Shown here: positions 1 to 10,821 of the stretch, piece after piece
How positions within the stretch are numbered: the stretch's first letter is position 1
Layout of the letters: each line of letters starts with the position of its first letter
Assembly: GCF_036323735.1 (NCBI RefSeq)
Contig: NC_086027.1
Coordinates: 88,916,662 to 88,980,661 of the forward strand
Direction: 5' to 3'
Source: Rattus norvegicus
Taxonomy: Eukaryota; Chordata; Mammalia; Rodentia; Muridae
Length of the DNA: 64,000 bases
Translations under genes and position numbers: made by a program
Notes under the pieces: generated by a model
The model's database searches: none
The model's input: only the letters and a program-made list of their open reading frames with translations
What the model was told of the DNA's origin: nothing

Positions 1-689
1 CAATCTAACAGAACTATTAAGTAGGTCAAGGAGCAAGGTGCCTGCTAAGACTTTGCCACATGTTGGGAAGAAGACCCTGATGGAGAATCTCAGAATTGCA
101 CAAAGACCAAGAACAAAACCTTGAGGTTCACACAGGAGATGCTGCCAAAATCAGCTCCCTCTTCAGAAGGCCAAGTTCTTGTCTTTGTTCCCTTATCTCT
201 GTGTTCTGAGGTGACAGGACAGTAAGATAGACGTGCAGAGCTCTAAGAATCCAGATGTGTCTACACCGCTGCAGAGGCTGAGCACAGAATCCTGTGCACT
301 TGCCTCCCCGTCCGAGTCCCAGTGCAAACCCCTTATCGCTGGTGTGTTTCATCCTAACTTACTCCCCTTCAGCATCCTCAGCATCCTCAGCATCTAAGCA
401 AGTCGCTCTCCACCTCTGACGTGGTGTAAGAGTGCAAAGCCCAGATCTGATGTGCTGGGAAGACAGAGAATCCTCACAATAGGGAAGGATTCACAGCCAG
501 CTGTAGGTGGGTGGGGAGGATAGAGGAGAGACTGTGTTAGATTCCTAATCCTTAGATCTCTTCAACTCAGCAGATTCCTGATTCAGGGTCAGGGTAGAAA
601 CGAAGGATGTGAATGAATTGCAACCCGATTACTGCTCTGTGGAAGGTGGAGCGGACCACATTTGAAGCTCGCACTGATTCAGCAATCAG
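1..689. other. No recognised gene or repeat
   Basis: I see no exon-like frame and no recognisable repeat here apart from a short three-copy tandem of CAGCATCCT at about 370-395. The sequence appears single-copy. Confidence 0.4.
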
Positions 690-890
690 TCTGCTTTGGT
701 TTGAAAGCCTGCTGGGCAGTGTAACAGTTGAATGCCCTTGGGCAAGTCATTTCATTTCCCCTATTCCCCCAGTTTATGCATCAGGAAACTTAATAACAAC
801 CATATCTGCCTTGCAAAGTTGCTATAAATATTAAAGGTATTCATATATGCAAGAAAGCAAGGAGCCGGTGCATGGTAAGTCTTTATATTG
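690..890 (+). repeat. MIR SINE, old copy
   Basis: The segment keeps the ancient mammalian MIR pattern. A stretch like 'gcccttgggcaagtcattt' is followed by a pyrimidine-rich block, a 'catcaggaaact' block, then a 'ttgctataaatattaaa' region matching the MIR right half. It is well diverged, as expected for a pre-rodent insertion. Confidence 0.6.
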
Positions 891-1538
891 GTTTTTGCTG
901 CTATTTTAATTATAGACACGTGTAGTGCTTACGTCAGAAATTTCAGACATGTTCTGGTGCTAAATGTAGACCCATTAAAATATGTATCTGAACATCAGGC
1001 TTTCTCTGGAGATTGGTAGAAGAATGGCTGTAAATATGCTCTCCTCAAGGAACCCTGCTAACGGGTATTTGGTTTTCATTAATAAATATGCAACAGTGAG
1101 ATGCTTGATACTGCCATGCTGATACCCCCAGGAGCTGGGAGGTGGGGGCGGGGGGGCTGATTGTAGAGCTGCTCCCAGCAAAGTGGCTTGCCCAAAGTCC
1201 TAGTTTTTCCCTTCCGAAGTTCAAGATTACATAACTGTTGAAGACAAATGTCAGCCTGAGGTTTCTGATTATTTTTTAATCATCTCATCTGGAAATTCTT
1301 CCTTTTAGAAGCAAAATAGTTCTTCTGCCCTAGTGATAATGTTAAGAAATAAATCACAGTGCTAGAATTCTCAATGATTCTTTTTTTTTCATAAGACTGC
1401 TAAGAATATCATGGTAGACCTATTGTCAGATTTTTTGACTGTTAAAAATGGAAATAAGTAAATATTTCCTTCTTTCTATGCTCAGTAAGGTATCTATGCT
1501 TAATATTAGAGAACATTGTTTAGTGTTATGGTTCTTAT
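891..1538. other. AT-rich DNA, nothing recognised
   Basis: No gene or clear repeat is visible. A short piece near 1180-1205 resembles the MIR core ('ttgcccaaagtc') but is too small to call. Confidence 0.35.
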
Positions 1539-1548
1539 AAGAAATGTT

Positions 1549-1647
1549 GGGGCTGGGGATTTAGCTCAGTGGTAGAGCGCTTACCTAGGAAGCGCAAGGC
1601 CCTGGGTTCGGTCCCCAGCTCCGAAAAAAAGAACCAAAAAAAAAAAA
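1549..1647 (+). mobile_element. ID SINE (BC1/tRNA-Ala derived)
   Basis: This is a near-consensus ID element. It starts with GGGGCTGGGGATTTAGCTCA, which contains the A box, and has a B-box region 'GGTTCGGTCCCCAGC'. An A-rich tail interrupted by GAACC follows. The 10-bp target duplication aagaaatgtt lies at 1539-1548 and again at 1648-1657. Exact duplications and low divergence mark a recent, rat-type insertion. It is a retroposon, not a functional tRNA gene. Confidence 0.95.
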
Positions 1648-1956
1648 AAGAAATGTTTTAAGGATGGAAGGAAGGTTCTAGATCTTGATTCTGATACATA
1701 TGTGGGATTTAGGTACCAAAAATGGCTAATTTTATTGAATATAAATTATACCAAAGTAGAGCTAATTTTTTTTAACTCTCACAGAGCAGAATTCTGAAAG
1801 GTAGCCACTTGACTGAATATAAATTACAGCTCAATAAGGTGAGTACACAATAAATCACCAGGTAAGGGAAATAACTGTGGAGTCTAGAGTCTGGAAGACT
1901 GTGAGGAGGGAGTTGAAAAAGTCAAATGGGTCTGAAGAGAACAGAAAGTCGTAACA

Positions 1957-2293
1957 GGACTGTGGAGATAGCTGTCAGCAAAGTGGTTACCCTGTAAGCA
2001 CCTGGACATGAGCTCAATCCCCAGAGCTCATGAAAAGCCAAGCACGGCCGTAGTGGGCATTGGGAATCCCAGTGCTGAGGACACAAAGTCAGCAGATCCT
2101 TGGGGCTTGCTGGTCAACCAGCCTAGCCTACTTGGTGACAGGCTCCCTCTCCCCCAACTCTTGTTATCTCTCTGTCTCTCTTTCTTTTTTTCTCTCTCTC
2201 TCTGTCTATCTGTCTCTGTCTGTCTCCCTCCTCTTTCCTCACATACACACACAAAATGGATTGTACCTAAGGTTGTGCTCTGGCCTCCACATA

Positions 2294-2341
<48 letters not shown>
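1957..2341 (+). mobile_element. B4-family SINE (RSINE1-type) ending in CA repeat
   Basis: A tRNA-like head ('ctgtggagatagctgtcagc', 'agctcaatccccagagctc') is joined to a B1-like middle ('gtgggcattgggaatcccag'). The family-specific 'ccttggggcttgctggtcaacc' segment follows, then a CT-rich insert and a 3' end of 'ctggcctccacata'. The tail is the long CA array. Confidence 0.8.
2298..2341. repeat. (CA)n microsatellite
   Basis: An uninterrupted CA run of about 22 units forms the tail of the preceding SINE. Such runs are commonly length-polymorphic and can adopt Z-DNA. Confidence 0.97.
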
Positions 2342-2343
<2 letters not shown>

Positions 2344-2344
2344 A

Positions 2345-2815
2345 AACATATAATATATTAGAAAGTCATCAAATTATCTCATCAAAGCGGGCATTATCAC
2401 CCAGGCTAGATCTGTGGTAAGGAGGCTTTTCCACACAGCTCAATGAGATGCGTGATATACACAGTCCCTACTCTTCCTAATCTAGGATACACTCCCTCCC
2501 CGACACTCTCCTCAATATATAAACAGTTTCTTTTCCTTTGGTGTGAGAGGCATGTTTGCACGTTTCTCTCTCTTGCAGTGTGAGGGAAGTGTTCCCTTCC
2601 CATGAGCTATGCAAAGCAGTAAAGCTTTTCCCCCAACCTCTCACACTAATGGTCTGTTCAGCCTTGGCTTCCTTTATAAGAAAAAACCCAGCAAATAAAA
2701 TGTAGGTGATTTACCACAAAGGTTTTTGAAAATTTAGAACAGATTTAATTTTCACTTTAATAACTTATGAAGCGAGTGTGAGCATGATCCCTGAAGGGTG
2801 CTGTGTTGACAGGAG
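2345..2815. other. No recognised feature
   Basis: AT-rich sequence; no gene, splice-bounded frame or recognisable repeat is visible. Confidence 0.35.
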
Positions 2816-2819
2816 CATC

Positions 2820-3028
2820 CCAAACCTTAGTTCTATTTGCCTATGCTGAGATGTGTGTTCTGTGCCTGGTTCTGTTTTGTTTCATGTGGGGCAGTGATGG
2901 GAATTGGATACAGAGCCTTGCACATGCTCAGTACATGCTCTCTCATTATGTAGATCAAGCTGGCCCTAAATTCAATATCTTCTCCCTCCCAAGTGCTGGG
3001 ACCACGGGTCCTTGGTACCGCATCTAGC
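2820..3028 (-). mobile_element. Degraded B1/B4-type SINE, antisense
   Basis: On the plus strand one reads 'tatgtagatcaagctggccc' and 'tcccaagtgctgggaccac', the reverse of the B1 right half. It is preceded by a tract like the ID/B4 head ('acagagccttgcacatgctc'). It is heavily diverged, so the exact subfamily is uncertain. Confidence 0.55.
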
Positions 3029-3029
3029 T

Positions 3030-3745
3030 TACTGTTTTGACTCCATGGAAAACAAAGTTCTTAACTCATTAACTTAAAAGCTTTGAGGAGCTAAGAGCAC
3101 TAGGGACAGGAACTCCACAATGGCCCTTCTCCAGCTTGTAGCCGTAGTCTGGCTCTTAAAACAGATGGTTCTAATTTAAAAGGAATTAAACGACACAATA
3201 TTGAATTAAAAGTGTTTATTACAGTGGGACTAGATTGTGATTAGCATATGACAGCCTCATCTCATTGACCTTTGAGACTTCCATGGAGTAGGGTCAATGA
3301 AATGCGTTTTAACTGGAATTAAGGGCATCTCAAGTCAACAAATTCTTCATTTGATGCAGTCCTGTCAGAGTTTTCCTTCAACTTGGCTGTGATAGATTCA
3401 CAGCTTATAGAGGAGGGTCAAATCCACAGCTATGATGGCTTAATGTACCACAGCAGGCCTGACCTGAGCAGGTTTCCAATGGACATTAGTCTACCAGGGT
3501 CTCCTTTGCTGGGGTCAGCCGTAACCATGACCCACAGTGGGGCCAGCTGCTGATGAACTCTGCAGGGAGAAGTCCAGCCTCATACCCTACACAGTGGGCT
3601 AACCCCAGACGGTAACTTTTGAAGTTGCACAGTTGACCATGGCAACTACTAGCACTGGCAAATACTCTCGAATGGGCCAGAGCCCTGTTCATCCCTGTAT
3701 CTCTGCAGTCTCCATTAGTGATCTTCAAAAGGTCCCTTAAGAGTA
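3030..3745. other. No recognised feature
   Basis: Single-copy-looking sequence with a TAAT-rich part at 3170-3320. The minus-strand open frame across 3486-3848 runs into a B1 fragment and has no protein-like character. Confidence 0.35.
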
Positions 3746-3749
3746 CCAG

Positions 3750-3842
3750 GAAACCAGGTATGATGGTGCAGGCCTGTAATCCCAGCACTTGGGAGATGGG
3801 AAACTGAAGCAGGAGGATTATCAAAAGTTCAAGGCTATCTTT
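3750..3842 (+). mobile_element. B1 SINE fragment
   Basis: The left B1 half is readable: 'aggtatgatggtgcaggcct', 'gtaatcccagcacttgggag', then 'aggaggattatcaaaagttcaagg'-like sequence. It is truncated at the 3' side and diverged. Confidence 0.8.
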
Positions 3843-4140
3843 TTTCATATAAAAAGAAACGCTGTGAATAAAAATTAATTTTCACTCTGACATCACTTCC
3901 CATCGCATCCCACTCGGATGCTGGACACACTCCAGCTGCATGAGGACCTCTTGCTATCTGCGTGACATTGGGATGTCTTTCCAAGTCAACCCGGTGCCTA
4001 CTCTGTTCCCTCCACCATGATGCTTTTCTTCCAAACCGTACACAGCCACTTACACTGAAAAAATCAAAGAGCAATTCCAAGGTCAACCACTAGGGGACCT
4101 CCCTCTCCTGTGGCGCCTCCAGGGGTTTTCTCTTTGGCCC

Positions 4141-4497
4141 TGTATTCGTCGCTTTTCAGTCACGGTGAAAAGCACATAATAAGGCAACTTATAGAAGGAA
4201 GGGTTTGTTTGAGTTTACAGTACCAGAGAGGGGAAAGGAAGAATCCATGATATAAGAAGAGGGAGGCATGATAGTTGAAGCAGAAAGCTAAATGTTCACA
4301 CCTCTTAGCCACAGACACAAAGTAGAAAGAACATTTGAAACGGCATGTGTTAACAAACTCTCAAAACCTGCCTCATGTCTCATCTCCTCCAACAAGGCCA
4401 CACCTCCTAAGATCCGAAAATAGCATCGGCAACTGTGGACCAAACAATTGAGTGCCCCAAGTTATGCAGGAAGAACCATCTCATTCAGACAAGCCAT
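4141..4497 (-). mobile_element. MaLR-type (ERVL-MaLR, MT/ORR1-like) solo LTR, antisense
   Basis: The antisense pattern typical of rodent MaLR LTRs is present: a 'gtgaaaagcac' block, 'ggcaacttatagaaggaagg', a reversed polyadenylation region ('gtttgtttgagtttacagt'), 'cctccaacaaggccacacct', and an end like 'atctcattcagacaagcca'. No internal retroviral sequence flanks it, so it is a solo LTR. The subfamily is not resolved. Confidence 0.6.
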
Positions 4498-4659
4498 AAG
4501 CCCCATTGATAGATTCTCTCATAGGTAGCTAGTACAGATACTGCAAAAGAGGCCCTTCTAGGCATAACTCAGAACCAATCTGGCCCAGGGAAGCTGATGA
4601 AAATCTATTCATACAGGCTCTGTGCAGACAAAGCAACCATGTTGTGCTTTAAACGTGAA

Positions 4660-4962
4660 CCCCCTTATTCAACTGCTTGGTCTCCAACTAGTAACAATCT
4701 TGGGGAAGGTTGGGAAACCTTTTGGAGGAAGAAGGGAGTCACCGAGGGCAGACCTTGGGCTTTTATGACCCATCCCACTTCCTGTCCATTCTTTGCTTCC
4801 TGAAGTCAGATGCAATGTGCCCAAGAAGCTTCCTAGGCTTGCTGTGGTACCTCCCTGCCACGATTCAATGTATCACCTTGCATTGTAAACTAGAGTAAAC
4901 TCCTTCTTACTTTGTTTCTTGTGAGATGGTTGTCACAGCACCCAGAAGAGTAACTAACACCC
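4660..4962 (+). mobile_element. MaLR-type LTR (ORR1/MT-like)
   Basis: Characteristic blocks occur in order: 'tggtctccaactagtaacaa', 'tttggaggaagaagggagtc', 'cttttatgacccatcccact', 'tgcaatgtgcccaagaagc', 'actagagtaaactccttctt', and the end 'agagtaactaac'. It lies close to the antisense LTR upstream, but in the opposite orientation. Confidence 0.6.
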
Positions 4963-5035
4963 ATCCCTTTCCTCAGGTATCAGATCCTACACTGCTTCCA
5001 GTCTCCAAGATCTAGGAGCTAGAAACACAGCTCTG

Positions 5036-5218
5036 ATATTGTACTGTTTGCCGAGCATACACAAAGCCCTGGGTTCGATTCCCAGTGCCTCATACAGCAC
5101 TCCTGTAACCCCAGCCCTTGGGAAGCTGGAAGCTGGGGGATCAGAACTTCACCATCAACCACCCCTACATAGTGAGTTCAAGGCTAGCCTCGGTTCTGTG
5201 AGACCTTGTCTCAAAAAA
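5036..5218 (+). mobile_element. B4-family SINE (ID_B1 type), 5'-truncated
   Basis: An ID-like head ('gagcatacacaaagccctgg', 'gttcgattcccagtgcc') is fused to a B1-like body ('cctgtaaccccagcccttgg', 'gtgagttcaaggctagcct') and ends in 'gagaccttgtctcaaaaaat'. This ID-B1 dimer structure defines the B4 group. The first bases of the head are missing. Confidence 0.8.
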
Positions 5219-5421
5219 TGAAGAGCTTGCTCTCAGGACTTTCAGTGGAGACCTCAGGAAAAGACCATGGTCCATTGTCAGGATCATTTTAGCTGTGTCT
5301 GTGTGGCTCTTAAAGTTCAACTCCGCCCCTCAAAATGTGGATATGCAAAACAATGGAAACAGAGGTCATCAGGGGTCAAGTGTCACTATTTTCTGAAATC
5401 ATGAGAGATGTTCTCTTAGAA

Positions 5422-5627
5422 CAGGGGTTCTCAACCTTCCTGATGCTGCGACCCTTTTAATACAGTTCCTCCTGTCATGGTGACCCCACAACCATAAAAT
5501 GACTTTCATTGCCACTTTATAACGATAATTTTGCTACTGTTATGAATCACAAAGTAAATGTCTGATATGCAGGATGTCTGATAGGCAACCCTCAAAGAGG
5601 TCACGACCCACAAGTTGAGAACTACTC
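5422..5627 (+). mobile_element. URR1 hAT-Charlie non-autonomous DNA transposon
   Basis: The rodent URR1 pattern runs from 'caggggttctcaaccttcc' to 'caagttgagaactactc', with terminal inverted repeats (GGTTCTCAACC against GTTGAGAAC). It is flanked by a perfect 8-bp duplication tcttagaa at 5414-5421 and 5628-5635, the length expected for hAT transposition. It has no coding capacity and would have been mobilised in trans by a hAT transposase. Confidence 0.92.
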
Positions 5628-5639
5628 TCTTAGAAGGAA

Positions 5640-6260
5640 GTCAAAGAAATTAATTGAAGATTCAATTCATTGGCCCTGGGCTATATGACAGGTGAAAACT
5701 TAGCACTGGCTGATTGCACCGTGGGAGTCCAGAAAGTGCTTGAACCTGGGCTCATTAGAAGTCAAGTCTTACAGGCAGATAGTCACCTGCAGGCTCTCAA
5801 GGCCACCAGGGGCACGGCTGTTACCGTCTCACCGTCTGTGCAGCTGTAAACGTCTAATGCAAACCAACCCATTAATATTAATTCCCAGTAAGGGTTCTTC
5901 TGATAGATGAGGCAGCTGTGTGGGTCACAGAGTCCTGGCTGTGTGCTAATTATCCCTTTTTTTCAAAATTCAGGACAATGGAAAACAAACTCTAACGGCT
6001 TGCTTTTCTGTTTAATTAGAGTCCGCTTCGTGTTTATCTGGTCTTCCTTTGCGACGTCTCACCTGTTCCTGGCCAAATGAAGGAAACTATGAAGAAATAG
6101 CAGGATGATGCCTGGCTTGAAGGCGGAGAGTAAAGTTAGGGAGAACGGTTTCTCCATTAATAATCTTACATCCAACGTACAAAAAATTCAAAGAATCAGA
6201 AATCCCTCCCCACCCCAGCAGAGCAGCAGACCCTATCCGCCCGCCTCCCTCCTGCTAGTG
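5640..6260. other. Single-copy AT-rich region, possible conserved element at 5850-6090
   Basis: No repeat family is recognised. The part at 5850-6090 contains closely spaced TAAT/ATTA homeodomain-type cores ('attaatattaattccc', 'gctaattatccc', 'gtttaattagagtcc') in sequence that does not look repetitive. Regulatory function is inference only. Confidence 0.35.
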
Positions 6261-6264
6261 TGGA

Positions 6265-6440
6265 TATTTTAATTCATTTTATTGTTATTATGAGTGGGTG
6301 TAGGGGTGTGTGGGGGGTACACCTTGCCATCATATGTGTATGAGGGCCAGAAGACAGCTTTGTGAAACCAGTTCTAGCCTGCAGTTTCTACCTCCAGTCC
6401 AGAGACTGAACACGGGTGGTCGGCATGCGTGGTGAGATAA
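6265..6440 (-). mobile_element. B3/B2-type SINE, antisense, diverged
   Basis: The antisense pattern reads 'ttttattgttattatgagtg', 'atgagggccagaagacagc', a degraded 'tttctacctccagtccagag' stretch and 'gaacacgggtggtcggcatg'. It matches the reverse of a B3-like SINE but is old. Confidence 0.5.
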
Positions 6441-6488
6441 GGTTGTAGAAGACACTGAGGAGTCCGTCTTTCTCTCCCTCTCCCACTG

Positions 6489-6700
6489 TGTTAGTTACAT
6501 TCCTGTCACTGTGATGAAGCCCCTTGACCAAGGTAACTCGTAGAACAGTGTATTGGGATTATGACTCCAGAGATTAAGCGCCCATGATAGTGGGATAAAG
6601 GCAAGTTGGTAGGAACAGGAAGCTAAAGGTCCAACACTCTGAACCCACAAGCAGGAAGCGGAGAGGGTGTACTAGCAATCGAAGGAGGGGTTTAAACAAG
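6489..6700 (-). mobile_element. MaLR-type LTR fragment, antisense
   Basis: It begins with 'tgtgttagttacattcctgt' and 'cactgtgatgaagccccttg', the reverse of the 3' end of rodent MaLR LTRs, and degenerates after 'ggaggggtttaaacaag'. Confidence 0.5.
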
Positions 6701-6718
6701 ATGTCACCCATGGTCCCA

Positions 6719-7038
6719 GGCATTTGAATACTGAGTCCCCAGTTGGTGGCACTGTTTGGAGAGATGTAGAAGGCGTGGCCTTCCTGGAGGAAGTGTATCG
6801 CTAGGAGCAGACTTCAAGGTTTCAGAACCACGCACTCTATCCAGTTGCTCCCTCTGCTTTGAGCTGTGGGTTCAAGGCATGAATGCTCAGCTTGTCACTC
6901 TAGCTGCTGTGCTTGCCACCTCTTCCTCTACTCTGCCATTGTGGTTTCCCACCCTCTGTAACCATAAGCCCAAGCAAACTCTTTCTTCTATAAATCGACT
7001 TGGTCATGATGTTTTATGGTATCAATAGAAAAGGAGTA
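6719..7038 (+). mobile_element. MaLR-type LTR (ORR1-like)
   Basis: Diagnostic blocks in order are 'ccccagttggtggcactgtt', 'ggcgtggccttcctggagga', 'ccataagcccaagcaaactc' and 'ataaatcgacttggtcatga'. It sits head-on to the antisense LTR just upstream. The plus-strand open frame at 6756-7028 is just this LTR read in frame. Confidence 0.65.
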
Positions 7039-7039
7039 C

Positions 7040-7805
7040 TTCCCACCCTCTACCAGTTGCAATGTCAGAAGCAGCCTGGTGGACATGGAGCTGGCATAGA
7101 AGATGAAGAACTGAGGACTTTGACGTATAGCCGGGGGAAACTGAGGCTTCTGAGCGCAACATGCGAGCAAACATGGAGACTGAGTGGCCTGCCCCAGATG
7201 AACTTCCAGCACCACACGGCAGTGCAGCTCAGACTGCTCCCAATTGCTTGTTCTCAGAGCCTGAGTAAACCAGTGCTGCCAGACTTAACTCTAAAGGAAT
7301 CAGAGACCCAAAGGTGAGACAGAACACCGTTCATTGTCTTCAGAAGCAGACTTTAGCTTCCCGTTATATGTTACACAGGGCGTTTGGACCTAATATAATT
7401 ACCCACCATTGGTTTACACTACCATTTGTTGTGTGCTTTCTACATCTCCTCTCCGTTCTTTCTTTGTTTCTGGGTGCTTTGGGGCCACTTGCTGGCTCAC
7501 CCAACTTCCCTCTGCCTTGCTGCTTGGTGCCTGCTGTAGAGTTCACCCTCTCACATTAACTTACCACAGACAGCCCTCGAGTTGCATTAATGAATCAAAT
7601 GACAACTCGAACACAGCACATGTTCATTTCTCCCCTTCGCGCCCTTCTGCCACTGTTTTGAATTTAACATCTGCACACATTTTAAATTCCATATTATATC
7701 ATTATTATTTCTACTTTAAGCAGCAAATGCTTAACTGTCTTGTTTTTACCAATTACTATTCACAGTATATTTCTTTTGTAATGAGAACCTTGATCCACAC
7801 CTTAA
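7040..7805. other. No recognised feature
   Basis: Several short overlapping frames occur here, but none has splice sites or protein-like composition that I would defend. Confidence 0.3.
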
Positions 7806-7807
7806 AC

Positions 7808-7880
7808 TATAGGCAGAACTAAACTCAAAATGGATCAGAGATCCGAAATGACACAGGATATCATTAAACATCTTGAGGAA
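7808..7880 (+). mobile_element. Possible old L1 ORF2 relic
   Basis: The segment 'aaactcaaaatggatcagag' followed by an 'attaaacatcttgaggaaac' stretch resembles part of mammalian L1 ORF2. It is short and decayed, so this is tentative. Confidence 0.35.
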
Positions 7881-8040
7881 ACTAGGAAGGCAGAAGGGGA
7901 GGGGCTTTTTAGCAGGCAGAGAGGAGAGAGTTGTAGGGAAGGGACATACAGAAACAAATGTTGACATGTATGTATGAAGCCATAGTGAAATCCATTACTT
8001 TGTATCTAACTTAAAAATTAACAGTTGATAGATAAGACCA

Positions 8041-8211
8041 GGGCTGGAGAGATGACTCAGTAGTTAAAAGCACTGACTGCTCTTCCAGAGGTCCTGAGTT
8101 CAAATCCCAGCAACCACATGGTGGCTCACAACCATCTATAATGGGATCCGATGCCCTCTTCTGGTGTGTCTGAAGACAGCAACAGTGTACTCATATAAAT
8201 AAAATAAAAAT
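8041..8211 (+). mobile_element. B2 SINE
   Basis: An almost full-length B2: the tRNA-related head 'gggctggagagatgactcag', then 'ctcttccagaggtcctgagt', 'ccacatggtggctcacaacc', 'gatgccctcttctggtgtgt' and the tail 'actcatataaataaaat'. The Pol III A and B boxes are recognisable. It is modestly diverged from consensus. Confidence 0.95.
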
Positions 8212-8213
8212 AG

Positions 8214-8343
8214 ATGTGGCCAAGTGCAATCTCAGCACCTGGGCTTCGAGGGGAAAAGGATCAAGAGTTCGAGGTCATCTGTCTCCTACATGGCAAATTC
8301 AAGGCCACCCTGGGTTACATAAGACCCTATCTCAAGAAATGAA
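8214..8343 (+). mobile_element. B1-derived SINE, diverged
   Basis: The sequence 'tggccaagtgcaatctcagc' to 'accctatctcaagaaatgaa' keeps the B1 order, including 'aattcaaggccaccctgggt'. It lies directly behind the B2 tail, suggesting insertion in or near the A-rich tail. Confidence 0.7.
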
Positions 8344-8611
8344 AAATGTACAATGAAGAATATACTTAATATATGTGTGTATTTTATGTATAAACATGGA
8401 CGTAGAAAGGAGACTATGAATGAGGAGGGAGAGGTCTAAAAGGAAGGGGAGGAGAAGATGGGCGTCTTACAGAATGTGTGCATCATCCAAGCAGAGGGTG
8501 GGGCCTTCTGAGGGGATAAGGGACCCAGCAAGGGGAAGAAGAAAAGTAGAAAGAACAATGAAAGGATGAAGGGAAATTAGAAATAAAGTTAAAATCTAGA
8601 ACTCCTAGAAA

Positions 8612-8700
8612 TACCTGTCTATGAATGAATGGACAAACTGTGATGTATTTATTCACACACGGAATACTACTCAGGAATCAAAGCAAGGAACTACAGAAGA
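8612..8700 (+). mobile_element. Old L1 ORF2 C-terminal relic
   Basis: 'gaatgaatggacaaactgtg' followed by 'cacggaatactactcaggaa' corresponds to the L1 ORF2 region seen intact at about 52770-52820. It is much more decayed than that copy, indicating an older L1 lineage. Confidence 0.6.
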
Positions 8701-8704
8701 ACCC

Positions 8705-10815
8705 CACAATGGAAGAGCATGGGTGTCTACAGCATCTGTGTGGTCATGTTTATATACAATTCTATGAACTATAACGCTAGAATAGAGGCAGATCTGTGGT
8801 TGTGTGGAAAAGCAGAAGGCAGTGCGGGAAGAAAGATGCACACAAAACCTACCTAGGAGGTAACTGCAAACCATTATCTTGATCGATGGCGTTTCATACA
8901 TCAGACCTTGACAAATCATACCTGTGACAGCTGTTGATACCGGAGAAAAGCATTGTTTTGGTTTTTTGTCACACCCAGATGCATTAGAGTTGGGGAGTGA
9001 TGAGCGAGAGGAGCTCGCACGCCTTCCTGAGAGAAACACTGTTGGGACAACTCTAAAGGCCTTGAGCAATTCCTTCACACACACAAGCACTCTGCCCTGC
9101 ATGTGCTGTGTGACTATATCTGTGCACATATTCCCATATGGAAATTGGTGCTGGACATTCTGAATGACTGAGACAACTCCACAGGTCCACAGTGAGCCCT
9201 TTGCCCAGCAAAGACACCGTCATTAACAAGCACAGTTCAACTCAGGCATGGGATCTCCAAAACCAGTAAACTCTGTATCCAGGTACTATCAGAAATGTCT
9301 CCTTGCTGTTAAAAATGTCCCCTCTCCTCAGCCTCCTTAAATCTCCCATAGTTTACTGTGCCGTGCAATGCCCTTCTGTTAATAAATGTCATTCTTCAGA
9401 AACTCTCTCTAGCCAGTTTCAGTTTGATTTGTCTTTTAAATACATGAAGTTTATGGTTTATCAGTTGCATCACAATAAAGTCATTAAAATAAAATTGGAT
9501 AGATTTCCATTCTTCTGAAACCACAATTGGGAACAGCAAAAGATGAGCTATTTTATTGATTGAAACCAGGTGAAACCGCCATTTTACAGGCCAAAGTTAC
9601 AGTCAAAGATAAATTCCACGTGGTCCAAACAAAAATCTGGAAGGTTTACAGCCTAGAAGAAGCTGATAAAAGTTCCGAGGATGATAAGATTCAGGTACAT
9701 TGAGCAATCGTGGTTTCCAGCTCGAGGCCCCGTACGCACATTTCAAGTGAGGTGTGAGAGCAGGGTTCATTCAGTGACGTGGGGAGAGACAGAGAGAGGG
9801 AGGAGGCAGGGATGAAAGGGAGACAGAAGGGCCTCCACGTTTAAAGAATGCTTTAAGGAAAAGAAAAAAAGAGGGAGTGGAGGTGGAGGTTAAACATACC
9901 TTCTTAAAAGAATAACAAAATAACCAATGTGTCTGGAAAATGATACTTCAAAAATGCCCAAGAATAAGTTGAAAATAAAGAGCTAAAACCATAAATGGAG
10001 TCTTACCTGAGGGGCCCCATCATCGTGGGAAAACACGGAGTGTGTACAGGCATCCTTAAATGAAAACTTTTACAGGATCGCCGTTCACATCAGCATGGCC
10101 CTCCCGACCCCACAGTGTCCGTGACTGGGTCAGAGTCCCCGGACCCTCACTGTCAAGTAACAAGAAGGCAGCCATGGTATCTTCACCTTCTCAGCTGGAT
10201 CAAGCTTCACCCCAGGGTCACCCATGGGATTGAGTTCCCAAGTCCAGAAAGGACGGAGGTCCAGAGAGCAAAGTAACAGAGACCTTCTTTACCCTGCCAG
10301 AGAGGGGGCAATGTCAAAGAAGCAGGCCCGGCTTCCCTTGCCTGGGTACCACCGACAGTTCCCATCAGTGATGCTGGACTGTTGAACAGAATAGGGACTT
10401 ACATGTTCCATACAAAGCCCCACTTTGTGTTTGAGTCTGTTGTGTTTAACAACATAGAACGCAGTTCAAATCACAAGGAAGGAAACACAGGTTTTCTGAA
10501 ACAGAACAAAAAGACAAACTGTGGCTTCCGATGCCTCTGCAAACTTGAGTCAGCCACAGATTTTATTCCCGAGAATTCAAACAGCCATTTTCTTGCTACA
10601 ATAACAGCATCTCCCAGGCAAAGAAACCCCACCCTTTTGCAGCTCACTGGCCAGCCAGAGCTCCCCTAAGTCTGCAAATTTATTAGACTGAGGAATCTGT
10701 AACACTGGAGGTAATTTCCAGCCATGCTGTTTTACGGTTTCTGTTGGATCTATGTAGTCACACCTAGGATATAAGAAGGGAGGGAGACCCTGTGAGTGGC
10801 ATGAGTGTGCCGTGG
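8705..10815. other. About 2 kb without recognised genes or repeats
   Basis: The region has short open frames on both strands, including 152 codons on the minus strand at 8671-9129. None has a plausible start, splice context or biased composition. The part at 9780-9880 is purine-rich. I recognise no transposon here. Confidence 0.35.
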
Positions 10816-10821
10816 GGACAG

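Noticed and set aside
1549..1623. tRNA gene from A- and B-box-like sequence
   Set aside because: It is the tRNA-derived head of an ID SINE with an A-tail and target duplications; the same applies to the other ID copies.
2028..2361. Overlapping frames on both strands of 94-117 codons
   Set aside because: They come from the RSINE1-type SINE and its CA repeat.
8671..9129. 152-codon open frame on the minus strand
   Set aside because: No splice signals, no compositional bias, overlaps an L1 relic at one end; probably chance.
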